Assembly: GCA_014238425.1 (NCBI GenBank)
Contig: JABABD010000001.1
Coordinates: 1-64,000, forward strand
Length of the DNA: 64,000 nucleotides
Origin: Flavobacteriaceae bacterium
Lineage (GTDB): Bacteria; Bacteroidota; Bacteroidia; Flavobacteriales; Flavobacteriaceae
Direction: 5' to 3'
Program-made: the position numbers and the translations under genes
Shown here: positions 50,386 to 58,883 of the stretch, one piece after another
Layout: each line of letters begins with the position of its first letter
How positions within the stretch are numbered: position 1 is the stretch's first letter
The notes under the pieces: model-generated
Seen by the model: only the letters and a program-made list of their open reading frames with translations
The model's database searches: none
Told to the model about the DNA's origin: nothing

Positions 50386-51621
50386 ATGAAGCAAAACACC
50401 TTATTAAACATAGCCGAAGAGTTCGGCAGCCCTATTTATGTGTATGACTCGCAAAAAATCATATCTCAGTATAAACGGTTAACTTCTGCATTTAATAAAG
50501 TGAAACAGGTGAAAGTGAATTATGCTGTTAAAGCACTCTCCAATGTTACTATTCTAAAACTTATAAAAAGCCTTGGTGCCGGACTTGATACAGTTTCTAT
50601 ACAAGAAGTAAAACTAGGATTAGCTGCTGGTTTTCAAGCCGAGCAAATTATCTTTACTCCAAACGGTGTATCATTAGAAGAAATTGAAGAAGTTGCAACT
50701 TTGGGTGCTCAAATAAATATTGATAACCTATCGATATTAGAGCAATTTGGCACCAAACATCCAAATATCCCAGTTTGCATAAGAATCAATCCACATGTAA
50801 TGGCTGGTGGCAATACCAATATATCAGTTGGTCACATCGATAGTAAATTTGGCATTTCAATTCATCAAATTCCACATATACTCCGCATTGTAGAAAATAC
50901 TGGTATGAAAATTAATGGTATTCATATGCATACTGGTAGCGATATACTAGATATAGATGTCTTCCTTTATGCCAGTGAAATACTATTTGAAACAGCAAAA
51001 AATTTCAAAGAATTAGAATTCATTGATTTCGGTTCTGGTTTCAAAGTTCCTTATAAAGCAGGCGATATAGAAACCAATATTGAAGAGTTTGGAGAAAAGC
51101 TAACGAAGCGCTTTAATGAATTTTGCAAAGACTATGGAACCGATTTAACTTTAGCCTTTGAGCCAGGTAAATTTTTAGTTAGCGAAGCCGGCTATTTTTT
51201 AGCTAAAGTAAATGTGGTCAAGCAAACCACTTCTACTGTTTTTGCTCAAATAGATTCAGGATTTAATCATTTAATTAGACCGATGCTGTATGGGTCTCAA
51301 CACGAAATTGAAAATATATCTAACCCTAAAGGAAAGGAACGCTTTTATTCTGTTGTTGGGTATATTTGTGAAACAGACACCTTCGCAAATAATAGACGTA
51401 TTAGCGAAATTAGTGAAGGTGATGTTTTGGCATTTAAGAATGCAGGAGCCTATTGTTTTAGCATGGCTAGTAATTACAATTCGCGTTTTCGACCAGCTGA
51501 AGTATTAGTGCATGATGGCACATCACATCTCATAAGGCAACGCGAAACTTTTGAGGATATTCTCAAGAATCAAGTAGACATTAATCTGTTTTCTCTGAAG
51601 AAGAAAACTATCAAAAAATAG
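50386..51621 (+). CDS. lysA: Diaminopimelate decarboxylase
   Basis: This PLP enzyme decarboxylates meso-diaminopimelate to lysine, the last step of lysine synthesis. The 411-residue protein has the PLP lysine in VNYAVKALSN (Lys49), GIHMHTGSDI, the glycine-rich EFIDFGSGFKVPY, AFEPGKFLV, and GYICETDTF with the active-site cysteine. AGAYCFSMASNYNSR closes the domain. A rho-independent terminator follows 20 bases after its stop. It works in the same pathway as dapD at 21044. Confidence 0.96.
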   Translation: MKQNTLLNIAEEFGSPIYVYDSQKIISQYKRLTSAFNKVKQVKVNYAVKALSNVTILKLIKSLGAGLDTVSIQEVKLGLAAGFQAEQIIFTPNGVSLEEIEEVATLGAQINIDNLSILEQFGTKHPNIPVCIRINPHVMAGGNTNISVGHIDSKFGISIHQIPHILRIVENTGMKINGIHMHTGSDILDIDVFLYASEILFETAKNFKELEFIDFGSGFKVPYKAGDIETNIEEFGEKLTKRFNEFCKDYGTDLTLAFEPGKFLVSEAGYFLAKVNVVKQTTSTVFAQIDSGFNHLIRPMLYGSQHEIENISNPKGKERFYSVVGYICETDTFANNRRISEISEGDVLAFKNAGAYCFSMASNYNSRFRPAEVLVHDGTSHLIRQRETFEDILKNQVDINLFSLKKKTIKK

Positions 51622-51641
51622 CGTTTCGTAGTGATAAATTG

Positions 51642-51675
51642 AAAGCACCAAGCATAATGTTAGGTGCTTTTTTTA
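51642..51675 (+). terminator. Rho-independent terminator of lysA
   Basis: AAAGCACC (51642-51649) pairs with GGTGCTTT (51663-51670), and the run of T continues past it. It begins 20 bases after the lysA stop codon. It overlaps the 5-prime part of a longer open frame, which settles the start of the following gene. Confidence 0.8.
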
Positions 51676-51695
51676 TCTTTAGTGAAACCTATCTG

Positions 51696-52820
51696 ATGAG
51701 ATTCTTTATTTCATTATTGATTCTTCTGTGTTTTTGTTGTGCAAAAGAAGAGCCAACAAAAGACCCCTTACTTAATATTCTCGATTCTAAAAATATTAAA
51801 ATCAAGCGTGTCGTTGATTATATCGACAGCTATGAGCTACAAATTAGGTATACTGAGATTTTCAGAAATTCTGATTCTATAGTATTCAAAAATCATGATT
51901 TTAATATTAATGATAGCGTATACTTTTATCCGGCGAGCAGCGTAAAACTTCCTGTTTCAATATTAGCACTTGAAAAACTGCATGCTGACGGTTTATATAC
52001 GATAGATACACCATTTTATATTGAAGGAGATAGTATAACGACCTCTTTCAAAAAAGACATAGAAGCCATTTTTGCTGTAAGCGACAATCGAGCTTATAAT
52101 CGCCTGTTTGAATATTTAGGAGCTGATTATATCAATAACCAATTGCATAAAAAAGGGCTTAGTCCATCCCGAATTTCACATCGTCTTGCGACTAATAATG
52201 CCTATAATTTACAGACAAAAGCACTAGTATTTCATGAAAACGATTCGACCTTAAACTATACAGGATCTATTGACAATACTGAAATTGAAAAACTAGCCTT
52301 AAAAAAAATAAAAAAAGGAAAAGGATATTTTGTTAATGGACAATTAGTAGAGGAGTCATTCGATTTTTCTTTAAAAAACTATTTACCTATTACAACACTA
52401 CATAGCACTATGCAAAAGGTTATTTTTCCTGACGAATTCAAGAAATCAGAACGATTTCAACTACCTATAAATGATAGGGTGTTTTTGCTAAATAGCATGA
52501 ATTCATTGCCAAAAGATTCAGGATTTATATCAGAAGATTACTATGATAGCTATGTGAAATTCTTCATGTATGGTGATTCTAAAAAACCTATTCCTGAGCA
52601 TATAAAAATCTACAACAAAGTAGGGTATGCTTATGGCTACCTCACCGATTGTGCTTATATAAAAGATTCTAAAAACAATGTTGAATTCTTATTAACGGCA
52701 ACTATTCATGTAAACAAAAATGGCATATTTAATGACGATATTTATGAGTATGAAGACATAGGTATTCCGTTTTTGGCAGAATTAGGAAGACAAGTATATC
52801 AGTATGAATTAAAAAAATAA
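51696..52820 (+). CDS. Class A beta-lactamase-related serine hydrolase (lipoprotein)
   Basis: The protein has 374 residues from ATG 51696. The frame is open upstream to 51639, but that part is the lysA terminator and would hide the signal peptide (RFFISLLILLCFCC, with cysteines at 12, 14 and 15). The serine-hydrolase motifs are YPASSVKLPV (SxxK, Ser81 and Lys84), VSDNRAYN (SDN, 129-131), and KVGYAYGY near 325 in place of KTG. It could be a beta-lactamase-like or D,D-peptidase-like enzyme, but substrate and resistance cannot be inferred. The next gene starts 5 bases later. Confidence 0.82.
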   Translation: MRFFISLLILLCFCCAKEEPTKDPLLNILDSKNIKIKRVVDYIDSYELQIRYTEIFRNSDSIVFKNHDFNINDSVYFYPASSVKLPVSILALEKLHADGLYTIDTPFYIEGDSITTSFKKDIEAIFAVSDNRAYNRLFEYLGADYINNQLHKKGLSPSRISHRLATNNAYNLQTKALVFHENDSTLNYTGSIDNTEIEKLALKKIKKGKGYFVNGQLVEESFDFSLKNYLPITTLHSTMQKVIFPDEFKKSERFQLPINDRVFLLNSMNSLPKDSGFISEDYYDSYVKFFMYGDSKKPIPEHIKIYNKVGYAYGYLTDCAYIKDSKNNVEFLLTATIHVNKNGIFNDDIYEYEDIGIPFLAELGRQVYQYELKK

Positions 52821-52824
52821 AATC

Positions 52825-53337
52825 ATGGACAAGCTACAATGGAATTCATTCGAAAAGAAAATTTATGTGCATTCAACACTTACAAAATTGTACCATCTAT
52901 GGGCAACTGAGGAAGGTATTACCTCTTGGTTTTTAAGTGGTGCAAAATACGTCTCATCAGATGGCAAACAGCGAAACTCGTCAAGCTTCATTGAAAAAGG
53001 AGATTCGTACGTTTGGAACTGGCATAATTGGGACGGCAAAGCAGAAGGAAAAATTACTCAAACCAATGGAAAGGATTTCATTGAATTTAGTTTTGAGGAA
53101 TCCATGGTCTCGGTTCATTTAGAGGAAATGAACGATGTCGTAATAGTGTCCTTAAAGCAATTCAACATCCCTGAGGATGATGATAGCAAGCTTAAAATTC
53201 ATTTCGGGTGTAGTAACGGGTGGACATTTTGGCTTACTAACCTAAAAGCATTCGTAGAGCATGGAATCTTGCTAAATGAAACCGAAATAAATCTCAAGAA
53301 TAACCATTTAGCGGGTTGGGTATTTGTAAATATGTGA
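52825..53337 (+). CDS. SRPBCC (AHSA1-like) domain protein
   Basis: The cytoplasmic protein has 170 residues. The pattern FEKKIYVHSTLTKLYHLWAT followed by EEGITSWFLSG is typical of AHSA1-type SRPBCC proteins. VWNWHNWDGKAEGKI and a closing helix (WTFWLTNLKAFVEHG) form the rest of the ligand cavity. It starts 5 bases after the serine hydrolase stop, so the genes are co-transcribed. No ligand is predicted. Confidence 0.85.
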   Translation: MDKLQWNSFEKKIYVHSTLTKLYHLWATEEGITSWFLSGAKYVSSDGKQRNSSSFIEKGDSYVWNWHNWDGKAEGKITQTNGKDFIEFSFEESMVSVHLEEMNDVVIVSLKQFNIPEDDDSKLKIHFGCSNGWTFWLTNLKAFVEHGILLNETEINLKNNHLAGWVFVNM

Positions 53338-53500
53338 TTATCACTCATTTTTTAATATAAGCATGATTAACTTTAATATTTTATAGTTTTTTTTTATCTT
53401 TAGTAAACTTTAAACTACCTAAATAACTGTTAGTGCTATAAATAATAGCATTGTTCCTGTTTTATAATTGAAACCGATACTAACTTAATAAATCAATTAT

Positions 53501-54004
53501 ATGAAAAAATTACTGATTTTAGGATTAGCGATTATAGTACTCGCTTCCTGTAGGAATAATAATAAGCGTTATACACAAAACTCCCCAGAAATAGAGACTG
53601 TTAAAACAGTAATTAATCATTACGACTACCAAAACTGGGATAGTTTAGTGACTCATTATGCAGATACCGCAAAAATATACTATAACTCAAGAAAAAACAT
53701 ATTATCTCCAAAGGGCTTACAAAAATACCATAGTGAAAACGATGAAAGTTTTTCTACGCGTGCATTTGAGGATGAAAATCGCGAGTATGAAATGATTGAA
53801 GACAATAATGGAAAAAGTTGGGTAAATTTCTGGGGCTTATGGAAAGGCAATCTTGAACTTAATAATAAGGAAATTGTTATTCCAGTACATATAACGTATC
53901 AATTTATTGATGGGAAAATAGTAAATGAATATGGCTACTGGAATACTAGCGAATTAGTATTAGAGCTTCAAAACATAGAGGTTAATATTAGCACAGATGA
54001 TTAG
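53501..54004 (+). CDS. NTF2-like (SnoaL) lipoprotein
   Basis: The 167-residue protein has a lipobox LASC (about Cys17). The SnoaL/NTF2 domain opens with VKTVINHYDYQNWDSLVTHY and ends in paired strands (KSWVNFWGLWKGNLEL, VIPVHITYQFIDGKIVNEYG). Similar proteins act as small-molecule binders or isomerases, and no function is assigned. It is a single gene with a 163-base upstream region. It is convergent with the VOC gene. Confidence 0.82.
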   Translation: MKKLLILGLAIIVLASCRNNNKRYTQNSPEIETVKTVINHYDYQNWDSLVTHYADTAKIYYNSRKNILSPKGLQKYHSENDESFSTRAFEDENREYEMIEDNNGKSWVNFWGLWKGNLELNNKEIVIPVHITYQFIDGKIVNEYGYWNTSELVLELQNIEVNISTDD

Positions 54005-54023
54005 TTGATCAGGGTTTATTTAA

Positions 54024-54398
54024 TCAATCCCTATAAAAAGTCAATCCATTTTTATAGAGGTCATAAAAAGCAAACTCCCACGTTCCCCAAGTCGTTTCCT
54101 TAAGTGCTGTATTCTTATGGAAAACGTCTTGTGTCTCATATTCTTTATATAGCGCTTCTATATTTTGCGTGACAATACGTAGCATAGGTCGGTCAACTGT
54201 ATGTTCCCATTCCTTTGCATGATGCCATTGAAGGTGGATCTCAATTCCATCTCTAATGACACCTGCATAGTAAGGTTCTTTACTATCATCTGCAAATGCA
54301 ATCTTGAAGCCCAACTTATTAACATAGAATTTCAATGCCTCAACAACATTCTGTACAGGTAAAACTGGATGGACCTGATGTAAATAACCCTTGCTCAT
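54024..54398 (-). CDS. VOC-family (glyoxalase/bleomycin-resistance fold) protein
   Basis: The protein has 124 residues with the two beta-alpha-beta-beta-beta units of the VOC fold: VHPVLPVQNVVEALKFYVNK plus LGFKIAF, and MLRIVTQNIEALYKEYETQD plus GTWEFAFYDLYKNGLTFYR. Metal-binding positions may include His13, His57 and a late acidic residue, but the reaction is not predictable. Its start codon sits on the last base of the upstream DinB-like gene, indicating coupling. Confidence 0.85.
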   Translation of the reverse strand: MSKGYLHQVHPVLPVQNVVEALKFYVNKLGFKIAFADDSKEPYYAGVIRDGIEIHLQWHHAKEWEHTVDRPMLRIVTQNIEALYKEYETQDVFHKNTALKETTWGTWEFAFYDLYKNGLTFYRD

Positions 54399-54994
54399 TA
54401 CTGTCTTACTTGTCCAGTTAGTACAGACGCCTTAGAGTTAAATGGGTTTCCTGAAGCTCTTCTAAATGACACGAGTTGACCACAATGCCAAATAGCATCG
54501 GAAATGGGTCCGTTAATATTATTCCAAAAAGGAAATTCTCTAGTTCCGTTGGCGCTTTTGAATATTAGCTTGTTGTCTTCAAGGTTATCTAATTCACGAA
54601 AAAGGTCAGATGCTTTTTTTAAATTATTCAAAGTCATCTCTCTCATTTCTATATAAGACAAAGTCTTTTTTTCCACAGTAAAATCGTTAATCTTCTGGAA
54701 AGCCGTATTCACGATTATTTCTGACAAATCATAAATATGACGTATCGTTTCCTCCGAAGTTCGGCCTTTCGGGCTTGGCTTATATATCAAATCTGTTTCT
54801 GTCAACCCTTCCGTGGCCCAATAATATCGAAAACCCAAACCATCTATCATTCTTGAAATTACCGCGCCTGATGTATACGATTCTGGGGCTTCAGGGATTT
54901 GATAATATGGTAATTCATTCATAGCTGATTCTTGTGAAATCGCAGTTGAACTGACGAAAATTGTTAAAATAAATGATAAAAGAAGTGTTCTCAT
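54398..54994 (-). CDS. Exported DinB-like protein
   Basis: The 198-residue protein has a signal peptide (about 1-20, ending AISQ). The DinB-like four-helix bundle is seen in GAVISRMIDGLGFRYYWATE, TSEETIRHIYDLSEIIVNTA, and the late ISDAIWHCGQLVSFRRASGN. His124-type and His171-type residues could form the metal site. It overlaps the VOC gene by one base, so the pair is one operon. The DinB protein at 12992 is a distant relative. Confidence 0.8.
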   Translation of the reverse strand: MRTLLLSFILTIFVSSTAISQESAMNELPYYQIPEAPESYTSGAVISRMIDGLGFRYYWATEGLTETDLIYKPSPKGRTSEETIRHIYDLSEIIVNTAFQKINDFTVEKKTLSYIEMREMTLNNLKKASDLFRELDNLEDNKLIFKSANGTREFPFWNNINGPISDAIWHCGQLVSFRRASGNPFNSKASVLTGQVRQ

Positions 54995-55378
54995 GTTGAA
55001 TTTAATCTGATTTTGTAATATGAAGGTAATCCATTTTATAATAACAAAAAAACCCTTCTAGAAAGTATCAAGAAGGGTTAAATGAAGAAAGCTAATTAAC
55101 CAGTTAGTCAAACACTCATTTTAGAGTTATGGTTACTTCTTTTTCATAGTGCTTTACTTCGTATTTATTTGTGTTACTTGACCAATAATCGGCCTGAAGT
55201 AAATATCGATGTGAGCTAATTCAATGTACAAACCATAATTTTTGATTACAAAATTTAATGGAAATTGATTTACCGCACGCTTTTTTGATTGATCATATCA
55301 AATAACCAACTAATCATTTATTTTAAAGGTAAACCCTATAAGGATTTACTAATGAACATAATGGTGTATTAAAAAAGC
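54995..55378. other. 384-base gap with a terminator and a possible gene remnant
   Basis: The gap holds the terminator at 55044-55079. From about 55120 to 55225 on the minus strand there is an open stretch reading LLQADYWSSNTNKYEVKHYE and ending in TGA. It looks like a natural protein C-terminus but has no start codon and is closed upstream by a stop. It may be the relic of a lost gene or chance. No other feature was recognised. Confidence 0.35.
55044..55079 (-). terminator. Rho-independent terminator (minus strand)
   Basis: AACCCTTCT (55051-55059) and AGAAGGGTT (55071-55079) form a 9-bp stem with an 11-base loop. A run of A on its left provides the T-tract on the minus strand. It could end transcription from the AraC-type gene at 55379, about 300 bases away, or of a lost gene between them. 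Confidence 0.7.
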
Positions 55379-56740
55379 TCAGGACGCCCTAAGAGCATTA
55401 AGGTATTGTGTTGGAGTCTGAGAAAGCAATTTTTTAAATGATTTATTAAAGGTCACTTTATTATTGAAGCCTACTTCATAAGCGACCTCAATAATATTTA
55501 AATTATGATACTTATCCTGTTTTAATATTTCTAAAGCCTCATTAATTCTATAGGTATTTATTAGCTCAAAAAAATTCATATTAAAATGCTCATTAATTAC
55601 TTGAGATGTATTGTGCCTATTGGTTCCTAACTTTTCTGAGAGCAATTCTAGGTTGATAGTGTTTTCTTTAAAAACCTTGTCATTATCAAGCAAGCGTAAT
55701 AAATTTTCCTTTAGTTCAGTTGAATATGAAGGTGTTAATCTAGATTTACTGTACTTGAATAAATCGGTCGGATTTGCCAAAACAATCTCTCCTTTAAATA
55801 CTTCTGGCTGCATATATGATACATATGCCACATAAAAAACCAATGCTACCATTGCCAATATTTGTAAATGCATTAAAGAAGGATACATTAATATTTCCGT
55901 AATAGTACCTGCGTAAATAATATAAGCTATTGTATAGATCGCAAAAATAGCAATGATGTTACGTTGCCATAAAATCTTGCTTCTACTTTTACCACCTACT
56001 GTATACTTCTTATACATTTTGAATATGAGAAATCCATAGGCGGAAAGAGACACAATTTTAATAATAATAATAGTATTCGCTCCTGGGAGTAAAAAATTGC
56101 TCTGATTAAAAATAATTTGAAATTTTTCAAGACCAGAAAGTGCGTAATAAGGAAATAAGTAAAAGAAAAGTAACAATGAAGGTATTAAATGTAGTGTATC
56201 AATCCATTTGAATTTATAGTTAAAAATTACTCTCTTGAAATAGAAATACAGAAAGGGGCCATATAAAAATGAAAAGGTAGTAGACACAAACAAAGCATGT
56301 GGTACCTCATATTGAAAATTAATGACATAAAGACTAAGGTGTAAAATGAAAAATGAATGGAATAACACAAATAATCCCATTAGCATAGCACTTGTTCTAT
56401 CTACATCTTTCTTAATGCTTAAGGCCACAAAAACAAAAAATCCCAAAAAACCGGCAAAAATATAAAGTGAACTCAAGATATTGAGTTTTGGGCTAAAGCG
56501 TTGTTTAATTGCTATATATTGATTCGTGCTTTTTATTGATTCAAATACGTGGTCATTGATAAATGACAAATCAGAAGTTTCATTAACGTATTTTAATATA
56601 TAAGTCACGGCCAAATCCGCATCGCCTTTACGCGAGTATTCTAAAGCTAAATTTTTTAAATCTTGCGCATTAGCTTCCTGAACAAGAATTGAATTATCCT
56701 CATTTAAAAAGGTCGTTTTAGTCATCTCATATTCCAACAA
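55379..56740 (-). CDS. AraC-family regulator with 7TM region and periplasmic N-terminus
   Basis: The 453-residue frame (TTG start) has an N-terminal helical part (AQDLKNLALEYSRKGDADLA, TPR-like), then seven or so membrane segments at about 85-320. The AraC-type double HTH lies at about 350-453 (LLSEKLGTNRHNTSQVINEH, EVAYEVGFNNKVTFNKSFKK). The same frame is open upstream to 56843 and there encodes a plausible signal peptide (RKGTLIVFFFFCNLILG), but with no ATG, GTG or TTG. Either a rare start codon is used or the true start was lost. Target genes are unknown. Confidence 0.85.
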   Translation of the reverse strand: MLEYEMTKTTFLNEDNSILVQEANAQDLKNLALEYSRKGDADLAVTYILKYVNETSDLSFINDHVFESIKSTNQYIAIKQRFSPKLNILSSLYIFAGFLGFFVFVALSIKKDVDRTSAMLMGLFVLFHSFFILHLSLYVINFQYEVPHALFVSTTFSFLYGPFLYFYFKRVIFNYKFKWIDTLHLIPSLLLFFYLFPYYALSGLEKFQIIFNQSNFLLPGANTIIIIKIVSLSAYGFLIFKMYKKYTVGGKSRSKILWQRNIIAIFAIYTIAYIIYAGTITEILMYPSLMHLQILAMVALVFYVAYVSYMQPEVFKGEIVLANPTDLFKYSKSRLTPSYSTELKENLLRLLDNDKVFKENTINLELLSEKLGTNRHNTSQVINEHFNMNFFELINTYRINEALEILKQDKYHNLNIIEVAYEVGFNNKVTFNKSFKKLLSQTPTQYLNALRAS

Positions 56741-56959
56741 ATAATCACTTATACCAGATGGATTTCCCAGTATCAGGTTACAGAAAAAAAAGAATACGAT
56801 TAAAGTTCCCTTACGGTGGTTTATGTTTCGAATTAGCTCAATAACTCAACAATTTAATCACTACTAAATATACAACTAGTTTTCAAAAATGTTAAAATTC
56901 AAGTTAATCCCGATAAAAGTTTACTTGTATAAAGCTTGAATTTCTGGCAAAAGATTTAG

Positions 56960-58375
56960 CTAATCCTTAAGCTTTGGTTCATTTTTTATAGGGTTAACAC
57001 CATATTTATCATACAAATACACCAATGCTGTCATTGTTGCAGCACCCAATTCTAACTCTCTCTTATTAACGGCATCAAATGTATCGTTTGCGGCATGATG
57101 GTAATCAAAATAACGCTGCGAATCTGGCCTTAATCCAGCAACAACATTATTGCCATTTTTTAAAGGCCCCACATCTGCGCCACTTCCTCCTTTTTCAAAA
57201 TAATGTATTAAATAAGGTTCGAATAAAGGTTTCCATTGTAATACTTGATTAAAATTTGCATCACTACAATCAAAAGAAAATCCCCTTGGTGTAAATCCAC
57301 CAGAATCACTCTCTAATGCAAATACATGGTTTTCTCCTTTTCTTTTAGCCTCTTCTGAATACTTAGTAGCTCCGCGTAATCCATTTTCTTCATTCATAAA
57401 TAACACAGCCCGTATACTCCTCTTTGGTTTAATTCCTGATGCCTTTAACAAACGTAATACATCCATAGACTGTACAATACCAGCGCCATCATCATGAGCA
57501 CCATCTCCTAAATCCCAAGAATCTAAATGCCCTCCAATGACTATGTATTCGTTAGGAAATTCGCTTCCCTTTATTTCACCAATAACATTATACGATTGTA
57601 CATCCTTGAATTGTTTGCAAGTTTGATTGAAATAGAATTTTATTGAATTATCTAACCTCAGCATATGACTTAACAATTCAGCATGATTCGTGCTAATAGC
57701 GGCGGCTGGAATTCGTTTACTTAAAGGCAAATCTCCATACGTCATACTACCAGTGTGTGGATAATCGTCCATTCTCAAGTTCATAGAACGCACAATAACG
57801 CCTACAGCACCTAATTTAGCCGCTTCCATGGCACCAGCATAACGTTGATCTACACAACCTCCATAAGATTGAAATGTATTTATCAATTGCTCATCCATTG
57901 GGCGATTAAAAAATACGATTTTGCCTTTGACATTAGCTTCTCCTTGTTCTTTTAGTTCATCTATACCGTTAACTTCAATGACATTAGCTTTCAAACCTCC
58001 ATAAGGTGTTGCCATAGATCCACCTAAAGCACAAATATTCACAACAGTTGAATTACCTGGTGTTGTTTCTATATACGCATATTCAGTAACACCTCTTACC
58101 CATTTAGGCACCATAACTGGCTGTAGCCATACTTTATCAAGTCCTAATTTTTCTAACTCTTCTTTTCCCCATTGCACTGCTCTTTCTGCATTTAAAGAAC
58201 CTGAAAGACGCCCTCCTATTTGATTGGATAAATAATCCAGCCATTCATAACTCTGTCCATTTGTAAGCGATGTCTTATATATTTTATCAACCTGCTCCTG
58301 ATCGGACTGGGAAAATCCTAAGGTCGTTATAAGAGCTAATGATATACTTGTAATGAATTTATTCATGATAAACAT
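56960..58375 (-). CDS. Exported M28-family metallopeptidase
   Basis: The zinc aminopeptidase/carboxypeptidase-like enzyme has 471 residues. Its signal peptide is MNKFITSISLALITTLGFSQ, beginning at a second ATG (58366) that may be the true start. An inserted PA domain appears in the first half (KGKIVFFNRPMDEQL, GAVGVIVRS). The M28 zinc motifs are IVIGGHLDSWDLGDGAHDDG (His and bridging Asp), FMNEENGLRG (catalytic Glu and Glu ligand), ALESDSGG, and a late YFDYHHAANDTFD histidine. It is probably periplasmic or outer-surface and degrades small peptides. Confidence 0.93.
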   Translation of the reverse strand: MFIMNKFITSISLALITTLGFSQSDQEQVDKIYKTSLTNGQSYEWLDYLSNQIGGRLSGSLNAERAVQWGKEELEKLGLDKVWLQPVMVPKWVRGVTEYAYIETTPGNSTVVNICALGGSMATPYGGLKANVIEVNGIDELKEQGEANVKGKIVFFNRPMDEQLINTFQSYGGCVDQRYAGAMEAAKLGAVGVIVRSMNLRMDDYPHTGSMTYGDLPLSKRIPAAAISTNHAELLSHMLRLDNSIKFYFNQTCKQFKDVQSYNVIGEIKGSEFPNEYIVIGGHLDSWDLGDGAHDDGAGIVQSMDVLRLLKASGIKPKRSIRAVLFMNEENGLRGATKYSEEAKRKGENHVFALESDSGGFTPRGFSFDCSDANFNQVLQWKPLFEPYLIHYFEKGGSGADVGPLKNGNNVVAGLRPDSQRYFDYHHAANDTFDAVNKRELELGAATMTALVYLYDKYGVNPIKNEPKLKD

Positions 58376-58431
58376 TTTAGTGTTTTTAAATATACTACAT
58401 CTAATAAAAAAGAAACCAAATTAAATCATAA

Positions 58432-58458
58432 AAAAGCCCTGTTTTTAGCAGGGCTTTT
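58432..58458 (-). terminator. Rho-independent terminator of the DUF6515 gene
   Basis: AAAAGCCCTG and CAGGGCTTTT form a 10-bp stem with a 7-base loop, followed on the minus strand by a run of T. It lies 22 bases after the stop codon of the gene at 58480. Confidence 0.8.
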
Positions 58459-58479
58459 CGTCATCATTGCTAGTTAAAA

Positions 58480-58827
58480 CTAAACTGTGACCACAACATA
58501 GTTTCTGCGATACTTTTTATATATAACACCTCGATACTTATAATATGTTTTTCCTTGGATCTTAACTACTTTATAACCTCTTGGCAATCTTTTAAGTGAA
58601 ACCCCTAAAGGCACTCCTACTACAACATACCTTCCTTTAACTTTATTATACCAAACTCCATCGGCACAATAATAGTTTACTTTTTTATGTACAACAATTT
58701 TTGGTTTGCTAAGCTTTGTTACTACAACGCCTTTCTTCGGGTAGATTTTTAATGTGACTTGAGCAGAGCTTATATTGAAAGTCAAAAAAGCTATTGTCGT
58801 AATTAAAAAAATCTTTAAATGTTTCAT
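58480..58827 (-). CDS. DUF6515-like small exported protein
   Basis: The 115-residue protein has a signal peptide (about 1-22, ending SSAQ) and a very basic, Val- and Tyr-rich mature part (VHKKVNYYCADGVWYNKVKG, YKVVKIQGKTYYKYRGVIYK). It shows YYCADGVWYNK and YYKYRGVIYKK, a two-fold repeat of a Y-Y-x-x-G-V-x-Y unit that marks DUF6515. The family is widespread in Bacteroidota envelopes with no known function. It is monocistronic. Confidence 0.75.
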   Translation of the reverse strand: MKHLKIFLITTIAFLTFNISSAQVTLKIYPKKGVVVTKLSKPKIVVHKKVNYYCADGVWYNKVKGRYVVVGVPLGVSLKRLPRGYKVVKIQGKTYYKYRGVIYKKYRRNYVVVTV

Positions 58828-58883
58828 GATGTCATATTTTAGGGTTTATACTTCTATGACAATTCAAAATCAAAAAGGTTTAA

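Noticed and set aside
51696..52820. Antibiotic-resistance beta-lactamase
   Set aside because: The SxxK and SDN motifs are present, but the third motif is KVG in place of KTG, and many serine hydrolases of this type have no lactamase activity. Resistance cannot be inferred.
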